Shown here: positions 26,501 to 37,567 of the stretch, one piece after another
How positions within the stretch are numbered: the stretch's first letter is position 1
How the letters are laid out: each line of letters opens with the position of its first letter
Assembly (NCBI RefSeq): GCF_021130785.1
Contig: NC_060210.1
Location: forward strand, 184,728,001 to 184,792,000
Origin: Homalodisca vitripennis
Taxonomy: Eukaryota > Arthropoda > Insecta > Hemiptera > Cicadellidae
Length of the DNA stretch: 64,000 nucleotides
Direction: 5' to 3'
Notes under the pieces: model-generated
What the model was told of the DNA's origin: nothing
Databases searched by the model: none
The model's input: the letters and a program-made list of their open reading frames with translations, nothing else
Position numbers and translations under genes: made by a program

Positions 26501-27961
26501 TCAAAGACTTCACTGTGAGAACTTGGGCATACTGTATATTGCTCAATTTGATATATATATATTTTCCACCATACTTTTACAACTCAACAGACGCAACTAC
26601 TGTTCCCCTGGAATTCTACTTAAACGCCATTTCCACCATTCCTCTAAATTCAGTGCCTTATACTAATTCCCCTACTGATGCCTGATGCCGATAGTAGATG
26701 TTGCAGTATTTTACTACCACAAAAGTTTCTTAGATAGTAGTTTGGTGGTGGAGGATGTAGGAAAACTGGTGGCATTGTGATTTTCATTCTGTTCCTTCTA
26801 GAGTCTATCCCTCAAAATCTTATTTATCCAATTTAAATAAACGTGAATAAAAAGAAATCATATGAGTAAGACGTGAACTAAGCTGCAAAAGAAATCCTTT
26901 TTCGGTATTCCATGACACTGTATCTTTTGCTCGAAGACGTACGTATTCTTTGCTCTGACAACTGGTGACTTGCAAGGCAAGTTCCTCTCGTCTGCATATT
27001 TCCTTATCTCTACGTCTTGTAGAACTTATTGTAATGCTTTTACTAGGTCTTTTTTGTTTATGGTGGTTTTTTGACAGTATTTTAGCTAGTAAAATAACTG
27101 AAAAATCCGTCCGGTCAGTCGATATTCAACGGTCTGAATTTCTTCATTGGTCGTTAGACTTCTTATGAAATCTTTACCTATTCCTTCGCAAATTAAATTT
27201 AATCAATCAATACATCTCTGTTTTTGTTTGACGATGGATATTCTGGGTTAATAATTAGTCCTAAGATTTATCAGAAATGTGGTTAAATTAGAGTCAGCTT
27301 CACTCTTGATTGCGCTAGGTAGTGCTTTGACAGTGAACACGGCGTTAGAATTGTTATTTTATTGGTAGAGTTAGTTTTAAAAAGGTTCTAATAGCACATA
27401 CTAAACCTCTGTGAGTATATTTCAGGCAACATGTTGGGAATTAATTGTTAAGTCCGTGCTGTAAAACAAAACAACCAATTCACAATTTGATGTAGATATT
27501 GTTTTAACATTTTGACATGAGGGTGTATTTCAGATTTACATTCAGTAAGTAAATTGTTTGGCTGTTCCTCCTCACTTTTGGAAATAACTCGATTAGAAAT
27601 GCAGCATTCATAGTGATTTTTGAGCGGTAAACGTCAAGGTAAATTTAACTCCGATAAAAGTTGGATATTTTCATAATAAATTTATAAATATTTTTAGAAC
27701 TATAGTTCCTCCAGAACTCCATTATTTAATATTTGTTTAGTTATTAATATAACTAATAACAATTAATATATATGAGTTATATTAATCTTTTATTGTGAAT
27801 GGTGGATTGGAGCTCATTGTATCGTTCATTTTTGTGGTAACTGGCAAACGATATTGCATATATTTTTTTATTAACGGATGTTATAGCAAAGCGTAAAATA
27901 GTTTTTTAACGAATTGTACGAATTCTGTATAAAATTTCTAATAATATAATAAATTACGACC

Positions 27962-27964
<3 letters not shown>

Positions 27965-28015
<51 letters not shown>
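27965..28015. repeat. (TA)n microsatellite
   Basis: An uninterrupted alternating TA tract of about 50 bp, followed directly by the sharply different sequence GGGTGTGGACGCCG. Confidence 0.95.
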
Positions 28016-28017
<2 letters not shown>

Positions 28018-30784
28018 GTGTGGACGCCGTACCATAGTGGTGAAAACTCCGCACAGGTTTAGTGAATACCAATAACTTGCACGAATTCCTGTAACTCTAA
28101 TGAAATATTTCGTATATTACAAGAAATACCTGGCATAACTCCAAATTACTGTTGACAGCATATTTACAATTATGTTAATTCCCTTAATTTTATCATCACT
28201 GATCTGATAGACGTAGATTTAATTACTGTTTTAATTAATTGTATACGTTTACATTCTTCACCAAATATAATAAAGTTTGTGGAATCACGCTTCATTTTAA
28301 TATTAATATCCCTAAAGTTCACAAATGTATGTCCTATGTGGAAATAAAAGAAAAAACATAAAAATAATATCAGTTTCCATAAGTAATTTCTGTACATTTT
28401 AGATAATATGATTCGTAATTGTATAAACCTGAGTAAAAATAAGTTTTCAGGCATTTTATTACGCCTTCAAAAATATGTCCACCATTATTTAATTTTGGTA
28501 TAAATATTTATAATTAATATGTTAAGCTAAAATTGTCCTATGATACTTTAACCAGTCACATTTAGCACATAAAAACTTAAATTTATGTAAGTAAATCCCT
28601 TTGCATTTCATTGATTTATTATTGGAATAATTAATAGGATTATTTCCTATTATGATTACGCTTAGACAAATGAGATTACCAGCTACAATATACTATTCAA
28701 TTATTAATTATTTATTTAATGATTTTTAAATTTCTTTTCTGTGTTTGACTTCGGAATGACATCTCCAATAAGGATTTTCTTCCTCCCATCGTTATTATTA
28801 ATAAAGCATTGTAAAGATATTTTCTAACAACCAGCCAAATCCCATGAAATGCCATTCATCATAATTGGTCAGTGTTTCCTACTGAGAAACTAAGCACAAT
28901 GCTAAATTACGTCTATAAGTAAGTTATTTCGAAGATTTCGTCCGGACTGATAGAAAAAAACTTTTTCAGACTTTTGAAAAAGTCAAACATTCTACCTACT
29001 GTTCTAAATGTAAACATTGTATTCTAACTTTATTGTTTATCTCTCAGTTTAAGTGATAGTAACAGTAATTCCCAGTATTTCAATTCTTCTTTTATTTTTA
29101 ACACGTTCAAATATGACACATGCATTTTTCATGTGGAATGTGGAATCAGTTATATCTAAAAAAAAACTGAAAAAACTTGTCTGGTTTACGCCTAAACATT
29201 GGTTTGAACCAGTTCCCCCAGTTCAATCACAAATCACAAAGGAAATTGTTAAGGAGCTAGGAGTGTTCGGTCATTGGATATAGAAAACTCTTCCCTGTTT
29301 ACCTACATTGTTATCCGTCTGGCCTTCAATCATTTTAAATTTTTTTCCAGAGGACATGTATGTGTCTTTTAGTTAGTATAAATAAAGGAAATCACAAATA
29401 TATAAATTTTTACACGTAATGATTTATCAGTCTAGTTAGTCTAGTAGCCGGAAGCCAATAAACCATAACTAACAATAAGCCATTAATAACAACCAATAAC
29501 TAATAATAAGCCATAAACTAATGTAACCAGTAGAGAATTTTATCTCAAGAAATATAACTTTTTTAAGTGAAGTTAGTTTTTAAGACCGAAACGGGGTGGT
29601 ATCAGAAGCGCTAAACATTTTAATTTGCGGTATTGATAATATTTTGTATTAATTAATTGTTTTTAGTACAAATAAAAATAACCTTCAGACGTGTTAATTA
29701 TAGATATATCACGATTTTTAATTTAAATTGAAGACTGTGAAATACCATTTTTAGCTCAATCGACTGACAAAGAGGAAAATTTATGAATTTTCTTTGCTTA
29801 AGAAGAGTTGCAAGACCAGATTGTGTGCCAGATGATAAGCGGATTTTCCGAAAAAAAAAGGTTTTCTAAAGAATTCTTTTGAAACCTGAAATTTTTCATA
29901 TTTTTTACACCTTATTTTGTTAACTTAATCGCAGTTTCAATCAACAGTACTCCTTGGTAATACGTATCAGTGCTTTGCTAGCCGTAAAGACGGTACAACC
30001 CCCAATTTACATATTATTTTATTATAACTAAATGTATTTAAAAGAAATATATTTAGTAATAATCATAGAGATGAAAAAATAATTTTTATTGTAAAAAGAA
30101 TATTTTTAAAGGAATTAGTTTATTTCATTTAATAAATCTAAAAAAATATATCTATTTATATTGTATTTTAATAATTTTTGTTTTATTAGTATTATTTTGT
30201 CGTTGTTGTTGTTATTATTATTGTTATTGTTGTTTTTATTATTATTATTATATTTAGTCACAGGACTATGTCAAGTTACAAGTGACTGCTGAGACTATTG
30301 ACAGTAGCTATTTAATTACTTTTAAGCATCAAAGTAGCAGGTTATTTGTAATACACAAACAGTTTCACGAGGGATCAAATTGGGTTAAGATTAAAATATG
30401 TTTTTATCTCTCTAAAAAATTGAAACTTTATATCTCTTACCAGTTTTGTGACTAAACCACTAATGAAACCACTAATGTGTTGTGACTAAAACACATATGA
30501 AATGCCACTGATAAAAGTTATTTGATAAACACTATTCTAAGATTATCATATTTAATAATACCTAACAAGATAAGTTAATATGATATATTGATGATAAAAT
30601 CAAATTAATTTCAACCAATAATATAGATTTATACTGAATAAACATTGAAATAAAATAATCAGTGCATAATTCATCGTCGTTGAATAACAAGATAGACACA
30701 ATAACACAATAACAAAAATCTACAATATTCGGCAGTAAAAATTGAATACTGGACAGAATAAATAAAGCTTATCAGAAAGGCCCA
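28016..30784. other. AT-rich intergenic DNA
   Basis: No gene is supported. Short frames at 28,170-28,454 (minus) and 29,053-29,283 (plus) have no recognisable domain. A diverged member of dispersed repeat family A is probably present at 28,825-28,990 (CAGCCAAATCCCATGAAATG, then CCGGACTGATAGAAAA). TTATTATTGTTG-type simple sequence occurs at about 30,180-30,255. Confidence 0.5.
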
Positions 30785-32095
30785 ACTGTTTAGTGTTAAT
30801 CCAGCCCGTGGTACCAACAATTACTCTAATAACGGTCCCAGCCTGTGGTTCAACTTTGCTCTGAGAACGGTCTCAGCTGTTTCGTCTAGACTTGCAGCGT
30901 CTGTTATTAAACTTTGTTCAGACAACGGGCCCAGCTGTCACATCTAGACTTGCAGCATCTGTGGTTCAACTTTGCTCTGACAACGGTCACAGCTGTTTCG
31001 TCTAGACTGTAGTGTCTGTTGTTAAACTTTGCTCAGACAACGGGCCCAGCTGTTTCGTCTAGACTTGCAGCATCTGTGGTTCAACTTTGCTCTGACAACG
31101 GTCCCAGTGTTTCGCCTAGACTTACAGCGTCTGTTATTAAACTTTGCTCAGACAACGGTCCCAGCTGTTTCATCTAGACTTGCAGCATCTGTGGTTCAAC
31201 TTTGCTCTGACAACGGTCCCAGCTGTTTCGTCTAGACTTGTAGCGTCTCTTGTTCAACTTTGCTCTGACAACGGTCCCAGCTGTTTTGTCTAGACTTGCA
31301 GCATCTGTGGTTCAACTTTGCTCAGACACGGGCCCAGTTGTCAAATCTAGACTTGCAGCATCTGTGGTTCAACTTTGTTCTGACAACGGTCACAGCTGTT
31401 TCGGCTAGACTTACAGCGTCTGTTATTAAACTTTGCTCAAACAACGGTCCCACCTGTTTCGTCGAGACTTGTAGCGTCTGTTGTTATAATTTGCTTCGAC
31501 AAAAGTCCCAGTTGTTTCGTCTAGACTTACAGCGTCTGTTATTAAACTTTGTTTAGACAACGGGCGCAGCTGCCACATCTAGACTTGCGGCGTCTATGGT
31601 TCAACTTTGCTCTGACGATGGTTCCTCCTGTTTCGACAAGACTTACAGCGTCTGTTGATAAGCTTTGCTCTGACGACGGTTCCTTCTGATTTGTCGAGAC
31701 TTACAGCGTCTTGTTGAACTTTGCTCAGACAACGGGTCCAGCTGTTTCGCCTAGACTTACAGCGTCTATTATTAAACTTTGTTCACACACAACGGTCCCA
31801 CCTGCTTCGTCGAGACTTACAGCGTCTGTTGTTAAGCTTTGCTCTGACTACGGTACCTTCTGTTTAGTCAAGACTTACAGCGTCTGTTGTTAAGCTTTGC
31901 TCTGACTACGGTACCTTCTGTTTATTCGAGACTTACAGAGTCTGTTGTTAAACTTTGCTCTGAAGACGGTCCCTCCTGTTTCGTCGAGACTTACAGCGTC
32001 TGTTGTTAAGCTTTGCTCAGACACGGGCCCAGTTGTCAAATCTAGACTTGCAGCATCTGTGGTTCAACTTTGTTCTAATAACGGTGTCAGCCATT
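30785..32095. repeat. Minisatellite, about 59-bp unit, roughly 22 copies
   Basis: About 1.3 kb consists of diverged tandem units averaging 59 bp. Each unit contains CTAGACTT, CAGC(A/G)TCTGT, (C/A)AACTTTGCTC and GACAACGG(T/G)CCCAG. In the first third, two unit types tend to alternate: a GGTTCAACTTTGCTCTGAC form and a TTAAACTTTGCTCAGAC form. This gives a higher-order period of about 117 bp. The later part is dominated by variants of the second type. Open frames across the array are by-products of the repeat composition. No unique spacers separate the units, so it is not a CRISPR array. Confidence 0.93.
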
Positions 32096-33321
32096 TACAG
32101 TTACATATAACTGTCATTTCTAATGGTTCTCTAACATTTTTAGAATAAACTATGCTTAATTTTTTCTTCTCGATTTAATAAATTTACTTAATGTTGATTG
32201 CTACTTTGAATTAAAGACACTTGGATGTATGCAATTCTCATATCGTCTTAAAATCACACTTAAACTATTAGCTATTTAGATGTTCTAATGTTATTTTTGT
32301 ACTGCAATTAAATATTGAAAAAGATTTTTTTGAAGACGTTTTCCTTACACCAATTTGGGCACATCAGAAGTGTACTCTCTTTGTTTGTTCAGTTAAGGCA
32401 AACCTTTGGAACTATCCTGGATATGTTTTTATTAAAGCCCCTCCTCGCATAAGTAAAAGTAACGTTTACACGTGTATTGAAATACAAACCAACATCCAAA
32501 TAAAAGTAAAAAGACATTAAATATATCGAAAAGATAACATTTTTTTAAACTTGTATAATCAAGATAAAACATTTAAACCTTTATTTTCCCAACTGTATAT
32601 TTTAACTATTGCGTCCATAATTAATACAAATATTTCCTATATTGAAGGTTTTTAATACAATTCTACTAAATGATATTTTTAACCGGCATAACTCCTAGAT
32701 TGCCATATCTTATATTACATTTTTATATAGAATTTATCCGATGATACTTTTTCAAAAGTAAAGGACCCCTGTAATAAAAATATATTTCCGAGTTAATTTA
32801 ATTAATTTTTAAGTGTCTTTATTTCTTAACTGAACATTATTTTGAAAACAAATGTATTTGATATTAGCTACGCAACAAAGAAGACAGTCTCCATGTAAAT
32901 ATTATGTTAGTACTCTATTCGTCTTGTTTCAGGATGATATTGCCATTGTTATTGTCACACAATAAGATTCTACTGCTAACAATAACCCAGTGCGTGTTCT
33001 GTACTGTTATTCTACTAATGCGAATTCTCATTTCCGCTTGTTTCGTAGTAACCAGCTCAATATCTTACAGTTTAACATTATATAATTTTTATTATTATCA
33101 TGTGAAAATTTCCGGATGTTCTAAAACCAGAAATGAAATTTACTGTTGACATTTTTAGAGGTTTTATTACTATAATTGCTTTTTTATATTTATTTGGCAT
33201 ATGGCTTATAATTTATTTATTCTTTAATAAATCAAGTCTTTATTCTATGAATTTAATACACGTCACTTGATTTCATAACAAACCACATAAAAACGAAATT
33301 TTATATGTGTAAATATATAAT

Positions 33322-33322
<1 letters not shown>
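32096..33322. other. AT-rich intergenic DNA
   Basis: No gene is supported. The segment carries one member of a second dispersed repeat (32,915-33,025, listed separately). The frame at 32,904-33,149 overlaps that repeat and is not called as a gene. Confidence 0.5.
32915..33025. repeat. Dispersed repeat family B, copy 1
   Basis: This resembles 61,130-61,250 in the same orientation. Shared blocks, in order, are CGTCTTGTTTCA(A/G)GATG, TGTTATTGT, CTAACAATAACCCA or the close CAACAATGACCCA, and TGTACTGTTA or TTGTACTGTTA. The copies are diverged by substitutions and small indels. The family is not identified. Confidence 0.45.

Positions 33323-33400
<78 letters not shown>
33323..33400. repeat. (TG)n microsatellite
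   Basis: An uninterrupted TG dinucleotide tract of about 78 bp, roughly 39 units, in AT-rich flanks. Confidence 0.96.
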
Positions 33401-33402
<2 letters not shown>

Positions 33403-34258
33403 AATTATAATTCATGACATAACTTCCATAATTCTTCATTTTTATTGAAACTATAACTCGTTTTTAAACGTTACGTTTTATACCTGACCATGGAATTGGG
33501 CCGCGAATCATTGCTATCACTCTGTATGCTGGCTCAAATTCCCTTATCTGCCCGGAGGATGTAAAATTGTCTTCTCTTTATGATGATTATCTATCTATTT
33601 GACCGCAGGATATTTTGAGAATAAAGTTAGGTATAGGTTTGAAAATTCTGCTTCAAACCTCTGCGACGTCTGTTACAACGTCATGTGGTGTGGTGTACTA
33701 CATCCTTGATTATCAATGTGAAGGATATAACAGGATATAGAAGTAGATTGATGTTTTCCGAACTAATTGCCAATTGCCTAAAATGTCCTAAAGCATAGAA
33801 AGAGACAAGGTTATCAGAACAAAAACCCGTAACTATACGTTTCCAAACTTGTAAAACTAGTCATCTTTACATTGAAGGTAAACGTAGTGTTTGTTATTAC
33901 TTTCCAAAAAAAAATTAGGATAATCTGTATTTTTATTAGTTTTAATTTCTTTGAGGCCAATTAGTATGAAATAGTGATGAAAGCTTTAACAGTGCTGTCC
34001 AGCATGTGCAGGCCCGGTCTACAGGAAATGTGCTGTTCCACATGATGATTGTTTAACATTGACCCATCATCTTTTTGACTTAGATGTTTCATGAATAGGG
34101 CAATATCGAAATGATAATTTATAAAATACATTTTCACTGTTTAACTAAGTTGTTCAGCAATCGGATACTTTTCTTGGAAGTGCTGCTTTTGTAACGATTT
34201 GTCGATTTCATTATGTTTCAAACGTGATAGTATTTATTTCCTTCGTTTTTGACTAAAC
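33401..34258. other. Left flank of the Polinton, no gene recognised
   Basis: Unremarkable AT-rich DNA between the TG tract and the Polinton insertion site. No reading frame of interest was found. Confidence 0.5.
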
Positions 34259-34264
34259 GTTGGC
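34259..34264. repeat. Polinton target-site duplication, left (GTTGGC)
   Basis: The hexamer GTTGGC directly precedes the left terminus AGTAGTATAC. The same hexamer directly follows the right terminus at 47,923-47,928. A 6-bp duplication is the known signature of Polinton integrase. Confidence 0.95.
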
Positions 34265-34461
34265 AGTAGTATACTTTGGCCGTTGCTGGGACAACGCACC
34301 CGAGACCGGTTCTGGGACAAACCGTGTGAGACCGAATCTGGACAGAAAATTGTTAGAGAGCGACTAAGAGTGTGAGTACGGGTAGTCAGAACCGCGCCGC
34401 GCGAATCACCACGCATGTCATCGCTGTCCCGCCATAAAAAATACCGCCACCACGCGTTGTT
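34265..34461 (+). repeat. Polinton left terminal inverted repeat
   Basis: About 190 bp here match the reverse complement of 47,728-47,922. They include AGTAGTATACTTTGGCCG, GACCGAATCTGG, CAGAAAATTGTTAGAGAG and CAGAACCGCGCCGCGCGAA. The repeat extends, with a gap, to the shared ACCACGCGTT near 34,450. Differences from the right end are mostly small indels with only a few substitutions. Confidence 0.92.
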
Positions 34462-34935
34462 TACTGTAAGTATGCAAGCAATCGGCACGCGCCTCGTTAG
34501 CACCGCGCCGCGCGACTGCTGAACCGTCATCGTCACCGCCAAGCAATTGGCACGCGCCTCGTCATCACCGCGCCGCGCGACTGCTGAACCGTCACCACCA
34601 CCGCGCCGTGGTGAGACAAACCGCGTGTTGTTTCTATAAGTATACAAACAATCGGTACGCGCCTCGTCACTGTCCAGTCACCGCCGCGCCCGCGCGACTG
34701 CTGAACCGTCACCACCACCGCGCCGTGTGAGACACCGCGTGTTGTGTTTCTATAAGTATACAAACAATCGGTACGCGCCTCGTCACTGTCCAGTCACCGC
34801 CGAGCCGCGCGACTGCTGAAACCGTCCACCACCACCGCGCCGTGTGAGACACCGCGTGTTGTTTTCTATAAGTATACAAACAATCTGTACGCGCCTCGTC
34901 ACTGTCCAGTCACCGCCGCGCCGCGCGAAAACACC
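34462..34935. repeat. GC-rich 116-bp subterminal minisatellite
   Basis: Immediately inside the left inverted repeat are about four to five units of a very GC-rich repeat, with the last units exactly 116 bp apart (TATAAGTATAC at 34,635, 34,751 and 34,867). Each unit contains TATAAGTATACAAACAATC, TACGCGCCTCGTCACTG, GCGCGACTGCTGAA and CACCACCACCGCGCCG. The first units are shorter or rearranged. No counterpart exists at the right end. The array lies directly upstream of the integrase gene, so it could act as a promoter or enhancer region or as a protein-binding array. Open frames on its minus strand are compositional. Confidence 0.9.
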
Positions 34936-34988
34936 GCACCTTATAAATTACTAGTTTGGTATAATTAAGTGTATTGTGGATAGTATTA

Positions 34989-35838
34989 ATGAATCAGAAA
35001 AGTCGGAAAGAAATCCTGCTTCGAGCTTTAGAGGTTCATAAACCTGTGGTTAAGCGATTCCCTAAGAGAAAAATTGTAACTTTGGGTATTGATGATTTGT
35101 GGGCTTGCAGACCTTGTTGTAAATGATTAGGTTTTCAAAGGAAAATGAATGAATTCAGATACATACTTAATGTAATTGATACGTTTTCAAAATAATGCGT
35201 GGTCAGAACCATTAAAAACTAAAAGCTCACAAGAGGTTACTAAATCGTTTGGTAAAATATTAAGAAGAGCGAAATTGGTTGGTCACAAACCCCCGAACCT
35301 TTCTTCACACGGATAAAGGGACGAGAATTTGTTAATAAGGAATTTAGAGAGTTTTTACACAAAAATCAAATAAAGTTTATACCATACTGAAAATGAGGAA
35401 AAAAGTGCCATTATAGAGCGTTTCCATAGAACTCTCAATGAAAAAATGAAAGTGGCACTTTGAAATTCAAAACTCTTTTAGATGGGTGTCACATTTACAG
35501 AAGCTCTACGTCAATATAACAGTAAATTTCATAGCACTATAAAGATGAGCCCATCAGAAGTGAATTCAAGCAATGAACAAACTTTAAGAAACATGTACGC
35601 AAACACTGGACGATGTCTAGTATTCAGACCAGACTTTCGGTTGGAGACCGTGTAAGAATTACTATAAAGAAAGATGTATTTGAAATAAATACCGCAGAAA
35701 TTGGACAAGAGAAATTTTTCGGATTGTGGCTGTCAACAAAACTTGCCCTGTTACCTACAAAATCGCAGACCAAGGTCTGGTGAGGAAATAATAGGATCGT
35801 TATTTTATGAAAAAGAGTTACAAAAAACTATGTTCTAG
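34989..35838 (+). pseudogene. Polinton integrase (retrovirus-like, DDE), frame-broken
   Basis: This integrase joins the element's linear DNA to host DNA and makes the 6-bp duplication. The ATG at 34,989 opens a frame with KIVTLGIDDLWA, the usual Polinton integrase entry to the core. YILNVIDTFSK follows with the first catalytic Asp. The second Asp lies in a TDKGT segment near 35,310, where the frame changes before EFVNKEF. The catalytic Glu is in AIIERFHRTLNEKM near 35,415. The C-terminal part includes TIKMSPSEV and NKTCPVTYKIADQG and ends at a TAG at 35,836. At least five frame changes or stops occur. The three acidic residues are all present as codons, but not in one frame. Confidence 0.88.
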
Positions 35839-36013
35839 TTTAGAGTCAAAATGTATTAATAATGCTCTCATCCTTCCTTCCACTCATCCCACACACCCAC
35901 CCTCTTCCTACTCCTCTTCCTATTCTCATCCCATCCATTACCTCATCCTTTTCCATCGTCAATCGCCCATACAATAAGAGAGTAGCCAGCTCTCTTATTG
36001 TAAAACACCAGAA
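35839..36013 (+). other. Polinton intergenic segment, C-rich tract and duplication start
   Basis: A pyrimidine-rich stretch (CCACCCTCTTCCTACTCCTC) precedes the first copy of a 223-bp tandem duplication that starts at 35,941. An ATAAG-containing inverted pair (CAATAAGAGAG ... CTCTCTTATTG) flanks AGTAGCCAG at about 35,972-36,001 and could form a hairpin just before the zinc-finger start codon. Confidence 0.6.
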
Positions 36014-36386
36014 ATGGTGTTTTCTCCTGCTAGCAAGCAAACAGCATTTCTCAATGCTACGGATGGTCTTCGAAGATCATCAGTCAAGAAATGTCCGAAT
36101 TGTGGAGAAGAGGTTACTGCATCTAACCTATCCCGCCACCAAAAAACAAGAAGTGCATCCAAACCTCATCCTTTTCCATCGTCAATCGCCCATACAGTAA
36201 GAGAGTAGCCAGCTCTATAATAATGGGTGTTTCTCCTGCTAGCAAGCAAACAGCATTTCTCAATGCTACGGACGGTCTTCGAAGATCATCAGTCAAGAAA
36301 TGGTCCACGAATTGTGGAGCTGAGGTTACTGCATCTAACCTATCCCGCCACCAAAAAACAAAGAAGTGTATGTCAGCGTCAAATCC
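35941..36386 (+). repeat. 223-bp tandem duplication containing a zinc finger
   Basis: The block beginning CCTCATCCTTTTCCATCGTC at 35,941 is repeated at 36,164. Each copy covers the upstream AGAGAGTAGCCAGCTCT segment, an ATG, and one C2H2-like finger ending in CCCGCCACCAAAAAACAA. Copies differ by a few substitutions and several small indels, including loss of the hairpin arm in copy 2. Confidence 0.9.
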
Positions 36387-37558
36387 ACCAGCTTATGCTT
36401 TCTTCCAACGGATTCAATGAAAAAACCTCCTTCGATGAAACAATTATGTTTCAAGGTGTGGTGCTGAAGTCAGAACTCCTCCATGTCCCCGCCATAAAAA
36501 AACAAAGAAATGCATGTCCACGTTAGACAGACAAACTCCGGATTTTGATATGTCTATGTTGGAAAACTACGCTGATGCTGTGAGTGACAATCAATTCCAG
36601 AACGTGATTGCTGATTTTGATATGTCTATGTTGCCAGAGTCCTATTCAAATCTCAGACCCTGAAGAACAAGACGCGATTGCTGATTTTGATATGTCTATG
36701 TTGCCAGAGTCCTATTCAAATCTCAGACCTGAAGAACAAGGATCGCGATTGCTGATTTTGATTTGTCTATGTTAGAACATTCCAGATTTCTATTCCAAAA
36801 TTAGAGCTATAATTGGTCCATCTACAGCTGACGCTCCAAAGTTTGAACCACCAGTAAAAAGGATACACCCCGATTCATCGAAAATTATATCAATACTTGT
36901 TCCACCACCATTTGAAGTTCCGGATAAGTCAGACTATTCACTGCATATACCATATAGTCCTGTATACCATTCACCACTACATATCCCAGAGAGTCCAACA
37001 TACAACGTGCTTAGTCCCGACGGATGTACGTGCGCAAATAAAACCCCAGAAGAAACCATGTCCAAAATGCAGTAAGGAAATAACGGTTTCCAACATGGCT
37101 CGGCACCAAAAATCTCAGAAATGTGCCAGCAAGCAGCGTGGTATGACATATAACGAACGTCTGAAAAAGATGGAAATCCAAACCAGCTCCTAAAAGTAAA
37201 ATGTGTTGGATTTGTGAAACACCAAATAGAGTCATCCAACTGGAACCGTCACAAACAATCGAAACGCCATATCCGTTTGTCAGCACTTCATGAAGGTCCT
37301 CGATACAGGAGTGAAATATTACCCATTACGAGACTGACACCAAGACTGCCGGCACCCACTCCAGACATCAACATGCTGGTAAAGAAATACCCAAAACGGC
37401 CAAGGGAAGTCAAACAAGTACCGAAGGTCAATACAAACGACATAGCTCTTGAAGCGATGATCCGAAAACCGACTAGACCACAAAAGATTCCTACAGGTGT
37501 GAAAAAGATTATTAGTGAGACACCGACTAGTACAATTAATAGTGAGAAATTCGATTAG
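36014..37558 (+). pseudogene. Zinc-finger protein upstream of PolB, frame-broken
   Basis: A nucleic-acid-binding protein, or the N-terminal part of the polymerase gene, of the Polinton. From an ATG at 36,014 the first finger reads CPNCGEEVTASNLSRHQKT. A near copy follows at about 36,300 (NCGAEVTASNLSRHQKTKKC). A related finger, CPKCSKEITVSNMARHQKSQ, lies at about 37,060. A further CX2C...H-type stretch occurs near 37,205-37,280. Between them, at 36,541-36,790, four copies of a roughly 70-bp unit encode DFDMSML-type repeats. The last segment (37,214-37,558) is a basic, proline-rich linker with no known domain. Frames change several times. Whether this is a separate gene or the polymerase N-terminus cannot be decided from the sequence. 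Confidence 0.65.
36541..36790 (+). repeat. About 70-bp coding tandem repeat
   Basis: GATTTTGATATGTCTATGTT recurs at 36,541, 36,613, 36,683 and, with one change, 36,754: spacings of 72, 70 and 71 bp. The second and third units also share CCAGAGTCCTATTCAAATCTCAG. A genuine coding repeat would keep a multiple of three, so the 70 and 71 spacings show that one-base indels disrupt the frame within the repeats. Confidence 0.88.
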
Positions 37559-37567
37559 CCCTACCAT

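Larger units (their letters stand above)
18090..27964. other. AT-rich intergenic DNA, no gene recognised
   Basis: All reading frames are under about 75 codons and none is recognisable. The segment contains dispersed-repeat copies (19,950-20,170, with another partial copy at about 20,280-20,355), a possible regulatory cluster near 21.1 kb and a possible 200-bp inverted-repeat element near 23.4 kb, all listed separately. The rest is featureless AT-rich DNA. Confidence 0.5.

Noticed and set aside
29053..29283. 76-codon plus-strand frame containing LKKLVWFTPKHWF
   Set aside because: Faint resemblance to a segment of Polinton capsid proteins was considered, but no other capsid-like motif or Polinton gene lies nearby.
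30785..32095. CRISPR-like direct repeats
   Set aside because: There are no unique spacers between units, the units are diverged, and the context is eukaryotic.
31029..32148. Several 60-86-codon open frames in the 30.8-32.1 kb array
   Set aside because: They are translations of the 59-bp minisatellite. Unit lengths vary and break frames, and no protein domain is present.
34234..34763. Long minus-strand open frames (137 and 76 codons) at the Polinton left end
   Set aside because: They run through the inverted repeat and the GC-rich minisatellite, where GC richness removes stop codons. The peptides are repeat-derived and arginine-rich with no domain.
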